In this document: in pieces, positions 54,448 through 64,000 of the stretch
Layout: every line of letters starts with the position of its first letter
Numbering within the stretch: position 1 is the first letter of the stretch
NCBI GenBank assembly: GCA_037179335.1
Contig: JAKZHN010000015.1
Location: forward strand, 372,001-436,000
Source of the DNA: Cyclaneusma minus
Lineage: Eukaryota > Ascomycota > Leotiomycetes > Marthamycetales > Marthamycetaceae
Length of the DNA: 64,000 nt
Reading direction: 5' to 3'
Notes under the pieces: model-generated
Told to the model about the DNA's origin: nothing
The model's database searches: none
What the model saw: the letters and a program-made list of their open reading frames with translations, nothing else
Program-made: the position numbers and the translations under genes

Positions 54448-55453
54448 ATGTTCCGAGCGAATCACCGCACCGCCAAGTTTGAACAATCTATGAACCATCT
54501 ACTACCAAGACGCCCAGGCTGGCGACGAACCCGCGCAAGGCTACTGCTCAGCCTACACGTCCTCATTATCTTCCTGTTGCCCCTATTCTCCCTCCTTCTC
54601 ATCCTCCCCGTCCCTGCCTCTGGCTTTTCAACCACGAATATGGTATCGAGTACCGAGTCAAATCACAAATCGGCCGAAGATGTTAGCTTAAAGCGTGCCC
54701 GGAAAGCCGGAGTGCTCCTTCTTGGCGAGGAAGAAGAGGAATGGAATGCTCTCGCGCCGAATAAGAAGCAAGGGATCGAGACAATGCTGGCCAAGATTAG
54801 TACTATTCTTGCTAGCTTTTCGACTTCGTCATTCGATACGCAGATACGCATGACACACACGATGTTTGCGACAAAAATTACCAATTCAGCAGCAGGTGAG
54901 GGAACGACGAAGGAAGCGTCGGCACATGAGCGCTCTCTTCGCCAGGCCGAGAGCCCTTGTCAATTATGGATCCGACGATGAGAAGAGATTTGCATGCCTC
55001 TGTCAACAGGCACACGCTCGTAGCTGCAAGACTCCCTTGACTTAGGGTCACGGCTGCTTCGAGCCGAGGAAAATAACAAACAGGGCCGTACAAAATGACT
55101 AAGGTAGATAGCGAAGCAACTTCGACGCCCAAAGACCTGATGACTCACGCAATTCTCTCAGATTCCGTTGTAACGGCAGGAGTAAGTAGTGTTAACGGCT
55201 TGACGTGGTCCTCATGCGTATTGGTGAAGCCTATGAGCTTGATAGCTATTCTGGCACACGAAAGAGAGGTCACAACCTGAGGAAGGAATGTAAGAGCGGT
55301 GGGGGAATAACACCAAGGACCTACATTTTCATAAACAAAGGGCAGCTTGCTAAGAGGAAGGACGGTCGTGAGGGTATTTCTGCGGCTACCAGCACAGCCA
55401 GCATCGGCCGAAAGAGAAAAGAGGAAAACATTGGCAGCAGAAAAGAGCAATAA
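54448..55453 (+). pseudogene. Decayed copy of the array gene
   Basis: The start region at 54490 (MNHLLPRRPGW) parallels the intact copy (MSQHLPKKPDW). The following pyrimidine-rich stretch, proline-coding in the intact gene, reads in another frame as a hydrophobic leucine-rich segment here. The first frame stops at 54981. Further on, RIGEAYELDSYSGTRKRG (about 55213-55268) resembles the terminal coiled-coil part of the intact gene (RIGEALEKK...SGYGMREE). No full reading frame with splice sites restores the middle domain, so I call it a pseudogene. A shorter expressed protein with one membrane segment cannot be excluded. Confidence 0.45.
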
Positions 55454-55650
55454 GAAACTTCACTTACGTAGCAATCAAATTCCAACTTAACTCACCCCTC
55501 GGCTAATAATTCGCTGATTATTAGGCTGTGAGAGGTGAGGCCCATCCCGACCCTGCAATACCTTGAAAGAGGTACAGAATGAACTACCCATTGCGCCATC
55601 ACTACTTACAATACAATATATGACATATTTTTTGTCAGAATGTAGGACAT
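55433..55650 (-). repeat. Pol III-like repeat, copy C
   Basis: Third copy, marking the end of the array. Minus strand: box A-like TGGCGCAATGGGTAG (complement 55587-55598). The hairpin is the best preserved of the three, with arms around GGCTAATAAT/ATTATTAGGCT plus CTCACC/GGTGAG. The box B region is diverged (GTTGGAATTT). The flank beyond 55650 matches the start of the upstream block for only a few tens of bases, then stops. Confidence 0.55.
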
Positions 55651-55933
55651 ATCACCTTCTAGCCGGCACAAATAACACAAACTGCTCTCTCCACACACAA
55701 AGGCCTGCAATCTCTCCGCACTGTTCTCACCCAAACAGCACACTTTCAGAACAACAATCTGACCAAGATACATACATTCAAATTGATTCAGCAAGCTATA
55801 TCTACAGAATAATGTCACGGTATCCGTTTTGTCGATCTCACCCATCCTTTCCAGACTCGTCCAGACAAAAACTCCCCCAAAACTCCCACCAGCGCATCCA
55901 CAAGAAGTCCAGCTCCAGCAAGAGCGACAAGCT

Positions 55934-57479
55934 CTACGTGTACCAAGTCGGCTCTGGGATCTACAGACACAACAGTTAACAGTGACATCACCATCACAAC
56001 TTCGGGGACCATCTACACCTACCTCATCAAGCAGCGCATATCTGCCCAGCTCCCTGTTCTTGTAGGCCACCGGATCATGCAGCGTATGAGTTCTAACATC
56101 CCTCCAGTACCGATCCAAGCCCACCTTCTTCCCCGTCGCCCTACTCCCTGTCACCTCAAAGATCCCCGAAGTCACCCTCAGCGCCGTATCAGTCGTCACA
56201 ACCTTCACACTCGCCACCCACTCCGCAACATCGCCTCTCTGTCTCGCCGTAATATCTCTCTTCTCGCCATGCTCATTAAAGAGCTTCGCGATTTCTGAGC
56301 CGGCGCGATCAGCAAGCGCTTCGGCGGCGCGCAGGTGGGCGAAGAAGTTGCCGTAGCGCTCGAGGATGTAGAATTCTTCGGTTGGGTTGTCTTTGTTGTC
56401 GCCGCCGAAGGGCCAGGCGCGAGTCGAGGTGGTGGTGTATTTGGAGGCGAAGTCGAGAGCGCCTTGGGCGATGCCGAGGTAGAAGTTGCTGAAGACGAGT
56501 TGGATGGTGGGGAGGAGGATGGTGGCGAATGGGATGCCGAGTACAGACTGAAGGATCGTCTTGGTCTTAGGGTCCCATCCGAGGGCGTCGGTCCAGGGAA
56601 TCTGGACGTTGGAGATCTTGACGCTGCCGGACTCGGAGAGACGGAGGCCAACGTTGTTCCAGTTGTGCTGTTGGGTCTGGTCAGCGTCATCTCTCACGTC
56701 TAAGGAGCAGGGTACTTACAGCGAACTGGATGCCTGGCTGCTTAGTGGGGACAATGGTGAAGATATGCTCTCCTGTGGGTTCATACACACCCTCCAACAC
56801 CGTCAAGTCCGAGACCACACCTCCAGTGTTGAAGTTCTTGAAGCCATTGAAGACCAAGCCGTCTCCATCCTGCTTGATGTTCAAGTCACTGTCACGTGGA
56901 TTGACAGCCCCTGTTCGCACATCAGCAACAGTCCACCAACACTCTTGTCAGACTTCGTCACTCACCTCCCACAAAATAGTTATTCTCAATGATAAGTTTC
57001 TGAAACCTCTCCTTCTGCTCCTCATTCCCCACAATATCCGCCGTCTTACTCCACAACAAATGATACCCCAGCAACATCCCAATACTCCCATCACCCTTCG
57101 CCACCTCCCTAATCACCTTATACCCCACATTCCAATCCTGCCCGCCCCCACCATACTTCTTCGGTCCCAGCACTTTGAGCAAATCAGAACTCTTCAACAG
57201 GGAAATCTCAGCACGAGGAGATTTGTTGTCAATGTCTCGCTGAGGAGCATCTTCGGCAAGAATCTGCGAAACGGCGCGAGCTCGCTCGAGCCAGCCTTCG
57301 GCGGTCGTGGGCTGGCCGTCCACGGCGAATTTTTGGTGGTGGGGCTCGTAGGTGTTGGGGTCGCTGGAGATGCGGACGGATTTGGCGGGGGAGGAGAGGC
57401 TGTTGTCGGCCTGGGGGCGTTTGAGGCCGTTGGAGCCATTGGTGGCTGTGAGAACCACGGGGGCAGCGACTGACGTCAT
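55934..57479 (-). CDS. Acyl-CoA dehydrogenase-fold flavoprotein (DszC/SfnB-like monooxygenase)
   Basis: Four exons (57479-56966, 56910-56720, 56667-56023, 55960-55934) give 458 aa. Introns are 55, 52 and 62 nt. The last exon is only 27 nt and encodes IPEPTWYT, a terminus I recognise from this family, which supports the small exon. Other features: KKYGGGGQDWNVGYKVIREVAKGDGSIGMLLGYH (helical N-terminal domain, given here only in part by its key Gly/Asp residues), FKNFNTGGVV in the beta domain, HNWNNVGLRLSESG, and a C-terminal helical bundle with GSRATGKKVGLDRYWRDVRTHTLHDP. Members use reduced flavin and oxygen to oxidise sulfur or nitrogen compounds, although some are plain dehydrogenases. No flavin reductase is adjacent. 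The substrate is unknown. Confidence 0.9.
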
Positions 57480-58661
57480 GGCTGCGATGACTGTTTCAGA
57501 TACAATAGGTTTGAGACAGAACAAGGGAGAGTGCTTTGGGATATCAAGAAGGGAAGCTGAGAGCTGGGGAAGCTAAGTAGATCGTGGGACTCTGGCCTAT
57601 TAAGAAGCTCGACATGCAAAGCTCCAGGAAGCTGTGACAATAACCATGTTCCATGGTTCATATAGCTGCCTAGAATGCTAAGCAGCTACAGAAACTATGG
57701 CGAAGTATAGCCGCAATCGAACAGCCATTCAGAAAGCGTGTCAATTGCGTGATGCAGTATGTCTATTGGGCAACAGATCTGATCTCCGGTGCAACCGCGA
57801 AAAATTCCACCAGAGTGGACATGAGCCAGACAGCTTCAACGCCATGCTTTAGCTTTATTCCGTCAACAGCGATACACGCGGACTAAATTTTGAAGGCCGA
57901 AGTTGAGTGGTAATCGAGAGCACGTCAACAAAGATGCTCATCGCGAGCTCCCCGACGGGATGTGGGGCTAGCCCAACTCTAATGTGACACAAGAAACTTC
58001 TTAGAGTAAGTTGACTACCAAATGGCCTGCAAGTCGGTCAACCAAGGAGATAAATTTTGAAAACAGTTTGGCTTGAGGTTTTCCTAGGAGTTGTGTAGAG
58101 CTTGGTGCTCCTGTATCTGTTCTCTAAGTGGTCGTTGTTTGGAGTTCTGTCGAGATTCCCAGGAAGCTCACTCACCATAGCTCCAGCCCAGAACCACATT
58201 CGAGCTAATCCTGGTCTGAGCACATGCCAGAAACCTTAATTGAACTGCCAAGTGCACGCCTGGCGCTCCATCGAAGCTCAACATAGCCTCAGTGCCTCGC
58301 CAGTCACCAGACCTAAGCCGTTTCGCTTATCCCGGGCTATGCGCAATAGGACATGATAGGAAAATGTCGAATGATGGGAAACAGAAAAGGGGTTCAACCG
58401 TTGAAGGCTTCAAGCCGCAAGATTGCAACATCTTACATGACCAGAGAGAATCCGATCCCAAGCATACCTACCCCGCATCTCCGTGAGATCCGCACTCCAG
58501 GATCTGAGATCTTGGAGTTTAAACAGCCTGGACAGTGCACTGTGGACCCTGAATCAGCACATGCAGTGTCAAGGCTGATTTGCCCTGGGGCTTCTCGGTT
58601 CCAAGACTCCATCCAACACCTCATCTCATGTAACTTGTATCTCAATCCAACATAGTATTCT
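57480..58661. other. Intergenic, nothing supported
   Basis: 5' flank of the flavoprotein gene and 3' flank of the transporter gene. No coding chain, RNA gene or repeat supported. Confidence 0.4.
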
Positions 58662-59669
58662 TCAAGCATCCTTCTTCCCCCTAATGAAAAACCTGCTCGT
58701 ATCCCCCATAGGAAATCGATAAAAACAACTCGTCTGACACATCAAATTCGCCATCGTATACCAACCCAACAAACCCGACAAAAACCCAAATGCACCACCC
58801 GCTTTCTGCAGCGCCACTGATCTCTCCGGATATCCATCAGCAGCAGCAAAATAAGATGCTGCTACCAGACCAAAACAGAGCTCAACTGTGCCAAAAATGC
58901 CTGCGTAGACGAGATTGATGGGGAGAGCGGCGATGAAGAAGAATGTGTTGAATACCGTCCACACTGTTCTCGTCAGCAAAGAGCTGGACTACGGAGGAGA
59001 AAGGGGGTGGATGGGGCAAATGTACTGAGAACGAAATATCCAAGCGCGTTGTTGTATTCAGCGGTATCTGTGCCGTAGGCGTCTGTAACGCCGAAGATGG
59101 GCGTGATGATGGCTCCAAAGCCAGCGTAAAAGAATCCTGTTCGAATGTCAGAATTGACAGATGTTTGATATTCTTAAGAAAGAGTACCGAAAGCACTGAG
59201 AGTAGTGTAGCCAAAGGAGTTACCCAGAACCAATTCCCACTGCGCACTGATCACCATGCCCAAGCCGGCAACTTCATCAGCTGTTAGTCTCAAACTTGCT
59301 TGGTCACTTCGAAAGTGTCATGATGAGCGAGCACTTGCCGAAAAAGAAGTTGCCGATGTACACATTTGTGATGGTGACACCACGCCATTGCATGAGACTC
59401 AGAGAAAGTGTTGTCAAAGTTGTGGCGAAGGCTCCGATGGCTAAAGCTGTCTGAATGAAAGTCAGAGAACTTGGAAGATCGGGACTCGAAGCATGTCGAC
59501 AAAAGCTTACTGGACTCCCTAGAGTGCTTTTCAAAGTCTGTGGAACGAAGTGAACGGGACGGTCGTCGCCGGCGAAAGTCCCCTGAGTCTCTTGGGTGTA
59601 ATAACGAGCGGCTTCTTCGAGACTGCCGCGTTTGACGATGTTGCGCTTGATGCTGTCTTCTGAAGACAT
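58662..59669 (-). CDS. GPR1/FUN34/YaaH (acetate transporter) family membrane protein
   Basis: Five exons (59669-59511, 59450-59339, 59271-59188, 59136-59026, 58963-58662) give 255 aa. Introns are 60, 67, 51 and 62 nt. The second intron appears to use a GC donor (GCAAGT), the common minor type; the only nearby GT gives a poor donor and the wrong frame. Six membrane segments are visible, including AIGAFATTLTTLSLSLM, LGMVISAQWELVLG, GFFYAGFGAIITP, TVFNTFFFIAALPINLVY, VELCFGLVAASYF and FGFLSGLLGWYTMANLM. The family exports or imports acetate and ammonium in fungi (Ady2/Ato). The family's N-terminal NPxPLGL signature is only weakly present (GSPTALAIGA), so substrate choice may differ. It has a cytosolic N-terminus of about 50 residues. 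Confidence 0.88.
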
Positions 59670-61220
59670 TGTGGCAATTGGGAGATACGACTGATTTTCT
59701 CAAATGGTGACTTTCTAAAAAGAAATTCCGGGTACATGTATTGGGAACGACACCGGTTTTGATCTTTCAATACAGAAGTAACCTAGCATGCTCTGAATCA
59801 AGTCCCAGTGTGTACTTGAGCTGCACTAATAGCACAAGCTGGGTACATCCTCGATGAGCTCGTCATTCTGATCCCGAGAAAATCGCTGATCCAATGGATT
59901 TTTCAACTTCTGGACTCGAGCAGGTCATTCATCCTATGATGAGGACTTCGCGGATCCAACAGACTTGTGGATAGCATCAAATTGCCGAGGATAACGCCAT
60001 TGGAGCGGACGGGAAGCTAAGAAAAGGATCGCACTTAGCAGTCCATCCCTGGTTCTGCTCGTGTCGTAACTTGAAGGCCATGTTCGTGACGACGTCAAAC
60101 CTTGAAAGTCTCATTCGAATTGCGCTTTTCAACTGCCGGACAAACCCAAGAACCATCAGGTCCGAGTGCAACACAAGACATCAAGGTAGTCTCAAGGTAG
60201 TCTTTAATAATACTCGCGAAATTGAAAAGAAACATAAGGAAAGTTTTAAAACCGGCCAAAATACTCCAAGGACTGCCCCTTTTCGAAATGCAAAATCAGA
60301 AAGTTTTGATGCTAGCCGACTGAAAATTGCTCGCTCTAAACAGGAAAATCAAAGCTCAAGAAAGTCTTGATACTCGCCAAATCCAAACGAGCCGCTTCCC
60401 TCAAGCCGAAACGCATCTGCCGTCGAAGGTTGACGATTGATCACAAAACAAGCGTTTGGGCGGGGATGACGCAAGACGCCCTTGAATTGCACGATTCGGG
60501 GTCTCGAAGTTTAACCCCAGACCCGTCGTCTTCGCTCTCCAGATTAACATCCCCAGAAATGCTCGTCGCACGTACCCCTCCCCGCCAATCCCGTTTGCAG
60601 TCTTGGATTCCGCTGCGAGGTTGCAGCGGATTCGCTTCCTCGATGCTGGGGTGTGGTTGCTGTCCTTCTTGTTCTGAACATCGCTGAAGGTGTGTGGATT
60701 TTTGAAGTTGTTGAGTGGCGCTCGGAAAGAGTCGGAAATCCGAAGGACTTGCGGTCTCTTTACAGTGCTGACATAAGCAACAGCTCGGAGCCCAGCCAAT
60801 CACTTCTCGACTGTCGCACCTCCATCGGTAACCCGCAAACTCCACTGCACCACCTTTGCGGCGATGCGATAACCCCAAGTCCCCGCGCCCTTTTACATCG
60901 CAAAACGTGCTGATTAGCAAGCAAAAGGAATCGTCGATTCAAAGCTGCCCTTAAAGCGATAAGAGAGGCGGCCATTAACTCCGCAACTGCACCTATGGCG
61001 TGCGAAGAAGGGGGGCTTGCCCGCGGGGCTACTGACTGCTACTTAGGTATGCCAACAGCCACTCATTGAGGTGTGCCAGGACGGCTTAAACGTCAAAATA
61101 TACTTTCCCACTCGCATATCACTTTAATTGCCTGATTCGAGACTTTGTCATTGTGACGTGGTCCAAGAAGAAGTTCCAGAACACTAAGACTCAACACGAC
61201 GTCGAGACATCACGGACATC
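59670..61220. other. Intergenic, nothing supported
   Basis: About 1.5 kb between divergent genes. Open frames on both strands (60371-60920) overlap and lack domains. An 11-bp direct repeat (AAGGTAGTCTC) occurs at about 60184-60200. The last 80 bases lead into the reductase gene. Confidence 0.4.
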
Positions 61221-62628
61221 ATGACGCCTTCGGTCGTGGAAGAACGGTATCCTGGAGTCTATGAACCGTATCCTTCTCCGGGCTTGACACCGCCAACAGA
61301 CACACTGGATCTTAAGAGGGCGAGGGAGGACGACGAGGACGCTGAGGATATGGCTCCTGAAGAGAGAACTACGAAGCGAAGGAAGACTAGCCAGGATACG
61401 AGGAACCCGTTGAAGAGGGGAGTGAGAGAGCATCAGGAAGTGTTGTTGTTACATGCTCCGAAACAGCGATATGCTCTGGCCAGGAAACACAGGTTACCGA
61501 CGCTGAAGCATGATCATGAATCTCTGGTTGAAGTCCAAGCTGTAGGACTGAACCCCATCGACTGGAAGGGCCCGTACGTTTTCCATCTGATATTCCATCT
61601 GATCTCTGTTGGGCACAAACATCTTTACTGACAAACACCACAGTGATTACGGCTTCGGTCTCCCTCCCGATCTCCCCTGCATCTCCGGCCGCGACCTCGC
61701 CGGCAAAGTCGTCAAAGCACCCAAAGCCGACTCCCGCATCAAAGAAGGCGACATCGTCATGGGCATCTCCACCGACTACCGCGACTCCCGCAAATCGGCC
61801 TACCAAGAATACGCCGTCGTGTCCGACTTCAACGCCGTCAAGCTCCCTTCCCACGTCTCGCAAATCGACGCAGCACCCCTGGGCGTCGCCTACGTGGCCG
61901 CCGTCCTCGCCCTAGGTATTTGCATGGGCATAGACTTTTCCTCAAACCTGCTTGGCACCAAAGGCCCCGATCTCTTGCATATTATCCGCAGCCTGGATCC
62001 TGAGGTCCTGCCCAAAGATATCCGCGAAGAATGCATGTCTGGAATCGACCCGAAAGAACGCCCGAAGCCTGGTGATTGGATCGTGATTTGGGGAGGCTCG
62101 TCAACAACTGGCTGCGTAGCTCTTCAGCTTGCGAAGATGGCTGGGCTGAAGGTTATTGCTGTGCTGGACATCGCAAAGAACGGCGAAAGGCTGCTGAAGC
62201 ATGGTGCAGACCTGCTGGTCGACCGTCTCGACACCGAGCGTGCATTATCTATCGTTCGCGGGATCACCAAGGGCAAGTTACGTTTTGGACTTGATTGCGG
62301 ATCGAAGGAGAGCGCGAAGTTGCTCGCGATGGCCATGCGGGAGACTACGCAAGGCAGCAAGACACAAGCTCATTTGGTAGGCTTGAGTGGGTTGCCGAAG
62401 GAGAAAATGGAGGGTGTCAAGTACCACACAGTGCCGATCAAGGCATTCCATGAGGCGCCGGCAGTGGGAGAGAGCATGTGTGTTTGGCTGGAGAACATGT
62501 TGAAAGAGGGCACTATTGCGACGCCGGATATCGAGATTTTTGATGGGGGGTTGGAGGGGATTAATGATGCGTTGGATAAGTTGCGGGATGGGACTGTGAG
62601 TGGGCCGAGGATCGTTGTTCCTCTATGA
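61221..62628 (+). CDS. Zinc-less medium-chain reductase (enoyl/quinone reductase type)
   Basis: Two exons, 61221-61573 and 61644-62628, give 445 aa. The 70-nt intron runs from GTACGT to CACAG. Residues about 85-120 and onward form the MDR GroES-like domain (VEVQAVGLNPIDWKGP, ISGRDLAGKVV, GDIVMGIS). Residues about 265-380 form the Rossmann domain with WGGSSTTGCVALQLAKMAG and a GKLRFGLDC segment. There is no structural-zinc Cys cluster and no catalytic Cys/His pair, so it belongs to the zinc-independent branch (trans-acting enoyl reductase, toxD-like or quinone reductase), which uses NADPH. The first 65 residues are an unusual extension with two basic clusters (KRARED, KRRKTS...KRG), which could act as a nuclear signal or be disordered. 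Substrate unknown; no polyketide synthase is visible in the window. Confidence 0.88.
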
Positions 62629-63724
62629 AACAGACACGATTTGTTTTTTCTGCTGTTTATGGACACGATGTTTATGAGATGAGATTCTTTTTGTTTTGCA
62701 TTTCTTCTGTTCGGCGTTGCATTTGGACGACTTCGTTCGCATTGGGCGAGGAGCATTAGAAGTTCCAAAACCCGCCACATGATAGCTCGCACTTTCCCGT
62801 ACATACATGGTAGATTTCCAAAACATACAATTTTTATCTACCCAGCCGACACGCTCGTAGAGTCGGTCGTGAGTTTCCTAGATTCTGCTTCAGTGGCCGA
62901 AGCATCGGAGCTTCCTGTTACAAGTCCCTCGAGCTCCGCCAACAAATTATTTCAGCTTCGGACGATTGCATTAAGCACTTTCCCATCTGCCAAGACTACA
63001 GTCATGTCTAAAGCACAATTACAGATCTCGATCAGAGTATCAAGCTTCAGTGATGCATATCCAGATCTAATCCCCCGCTTCCATCATCGTCAGGGCCAAT
63101 TGCGCCATCACCCCGCGCGAACTCGGTCCATGTCCGAACCGACGAAACTCTATGTGGCACCAGCCAACGTCAATCACGCAAACTCAACGCAAGACCATGA
63201 ATGCTTGATCTCAAGCCGTCTTCAACACTAAGATCGCAATCATTATGTCTCGTCGACTGCTACCGTGCTGCAGCTAAGAAAAACCCAGCACATCGCATCA
63301 TCCCACACAAGCATTCGCAAAAAGCAAACAACACTCCCCATCATCTCCGGCACTTCCATGTGTCTCCCAATGTCTCAGTACACAGCCTCACTTTCCCTTC
63401 GCGCCTCGCATCCTCGTATTCCGCTCGCACCAATTGCATCCCCCCGGAATCTCCAAGTACCAAACTCTCCTTCCAGTAAAGTTACGTGCATTCATTCCGC
63501 GGGGTTTACTTTTTCTTGGCCTTGCTCACCGGGAACATGGGATTGCCGGGATCCGGGGATCATGTTACACTTTTCCTCAATACTTCTAAAATATGTGGAG
63601 AGCTTGTGAGATTTTCAGAAGCTCGTGTGATAGCTTGTGCATTGGCAGCTATTGCGTTTTCGAAGCTACGGTGATTAAGTGATTAGGTGATTTTCCAAGA
63701 CTACGCTCGCGGAGATCGAAAACT
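62629..63724. other. Intergenic, nothing supported
   Basis: T-rich 3' flank of the reductase gene, then a C/A-rich stretch (63100-63480) with open frames but no protein-like features. Confidence 0.4.
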
Positions 63725-63835
63725 ATGAATCTCGTTCTTCTGGGGCTTGTCATCTTTGCTGTTCTGACGGTGCTGGTTGCGCTGATTGTGTTTTATTCGA
63801 AACATCGTAGGAATCGGGGTGAATTGCTTGCTTAG
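63725..63835 (+). CDS. 36-codon single-pass membrane peptide ORF
   Basis: ATG at 63725 to TAG at 63833-63835. Residues 2-23 are almost all Leu, Val, Ile, Phe and Ala (NLVLLGLVIFAVLTVLVALI), followed by FYSKHRRNRGELLA, the classic layout of a type III single-pass membrane peptide with positive residues on the cytosolic side. It may be an upstream ORF in the leader of the gene starting at 63928, or a free-standing microprotein. Nothing confirms translation. Confidence 0.35.
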   Translation: MNLVLLGLVIFAVLTVLVALIVFYSKHRRNRGELLA

Positions 63836-63927
63836 GAAGTTCTCGGAAGTTGTGGAATCTGAGAGATTGTGATTGAGAGTCTTGAGTTGAGAGGCCGATT
63901 GAGTTCAGGAAGGAAAAAAGAGAAGAC

Positions 63928-64000
63928 ATGGCTACAGCAAGCAAAAGGAAGAGGACGGATGCTGGGGATGTGGAGGGCAATGGAGATGGCAATGAGAATG
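63928..64000 (+). CDS. Start of a gene leaving the window (partial)
   Basis: ATG at 63928 in good context (GAAGACATGGC), followed by 24 open codons to the window end, MATASKRKRTDAGDVEG and on. The basic KRKR then Gly/Asp/Glu composition suggests a nuclear protein, but nothing more can be said from the fragment. Confidence 0.5.
   Translation, partial: MATASKRKRTDAGDVEGNGDGNEN

Overview
This window is nuclear DNA of a filamentous ascomycete (Pezizomycotina). The supported genes carry short GT...CTRAC...AG introns, mostly 45-100 nt. The proteins are fungal orthologues (Pkr1, SmD1, Mtq2, Sdh7/SDHAF3, CSN6, GPR1/FUN34/YaaH transporter, pseudouridine glycosidase-kinase). There are no operons or Shine-Dalgarno sites. 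I could not fix the class or species; a Leotiomycetes-like genome is only a guess.

Layout. 1-10.4 kb: gene-poor, holding a hexanucleotide microsatellite and a GC-rich minisatellite (8.6-9.3 kb). 10.4-34.7 kb: gene-dense. In order: a serine-rich coiled-coil protein, an F-box protein, Pkr1, SmD1, a coiled-coil ORF tied to Mtq2, Sdh7, a Cys-rich small protein, two divergent putative mitochondrial coiled-coil membrane proteins (one with an in-frame stop), a short-chain dehydrogenase, a bifunctional pseudouridine-5'-phosphate glycosidase/PfkB kinase sharing a promoter region with an F-box/JmjC protein, and a DUF7587-like protein with a duplicated exon+intron and an in-frame stop. 34.7-41.5 kb: gene-poor, with a diverged direct duplication carrying a near-perfect palindrome. 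41.5-50.6 kb: polyol-type alcohol dehydrogenase, COP9 subunit 6, a 20-bp degenerate minisatellite, and a proline/serine-rich protein. 50.8-55.7 kb: a tandem array built from one three-exon gene, decayed copies, and three copies of a flank repeat with Pol III box A/box B-like motifs on the minus strand. 55.9-62.6 kb: an acyl-CoA-dehydrogenase-fold monooxygenase-like enzyme, an acetate-transporter-family protein and a zinc-less medium-chain reductase. 63.7-64 kb: a 36-codon membrane-peptide ORF and the start of a gene that leaves the window.

Themes. Core functions are splicing (SmD1), translation termination (Mtq2), V-ATPase assembly (Pkr1), complex II assembly (Sdh7), ubiquitin-ligase control (CSN6, two F-box proteins) and nucleoside salvage (pseudouridine enzyme). 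No clear functional cluster is evident. The most unusual material is the lineage-specific sequence: the tandem array with Pol III-like repeats, two reading frames interrupted by single in-frame stops, a coiled-coil tail one base out of frame with Mtq2, and the duplicated exon-intron cassette. All exon boundaries were inferred by eye from splice consensus and frame; none has transcript support here.
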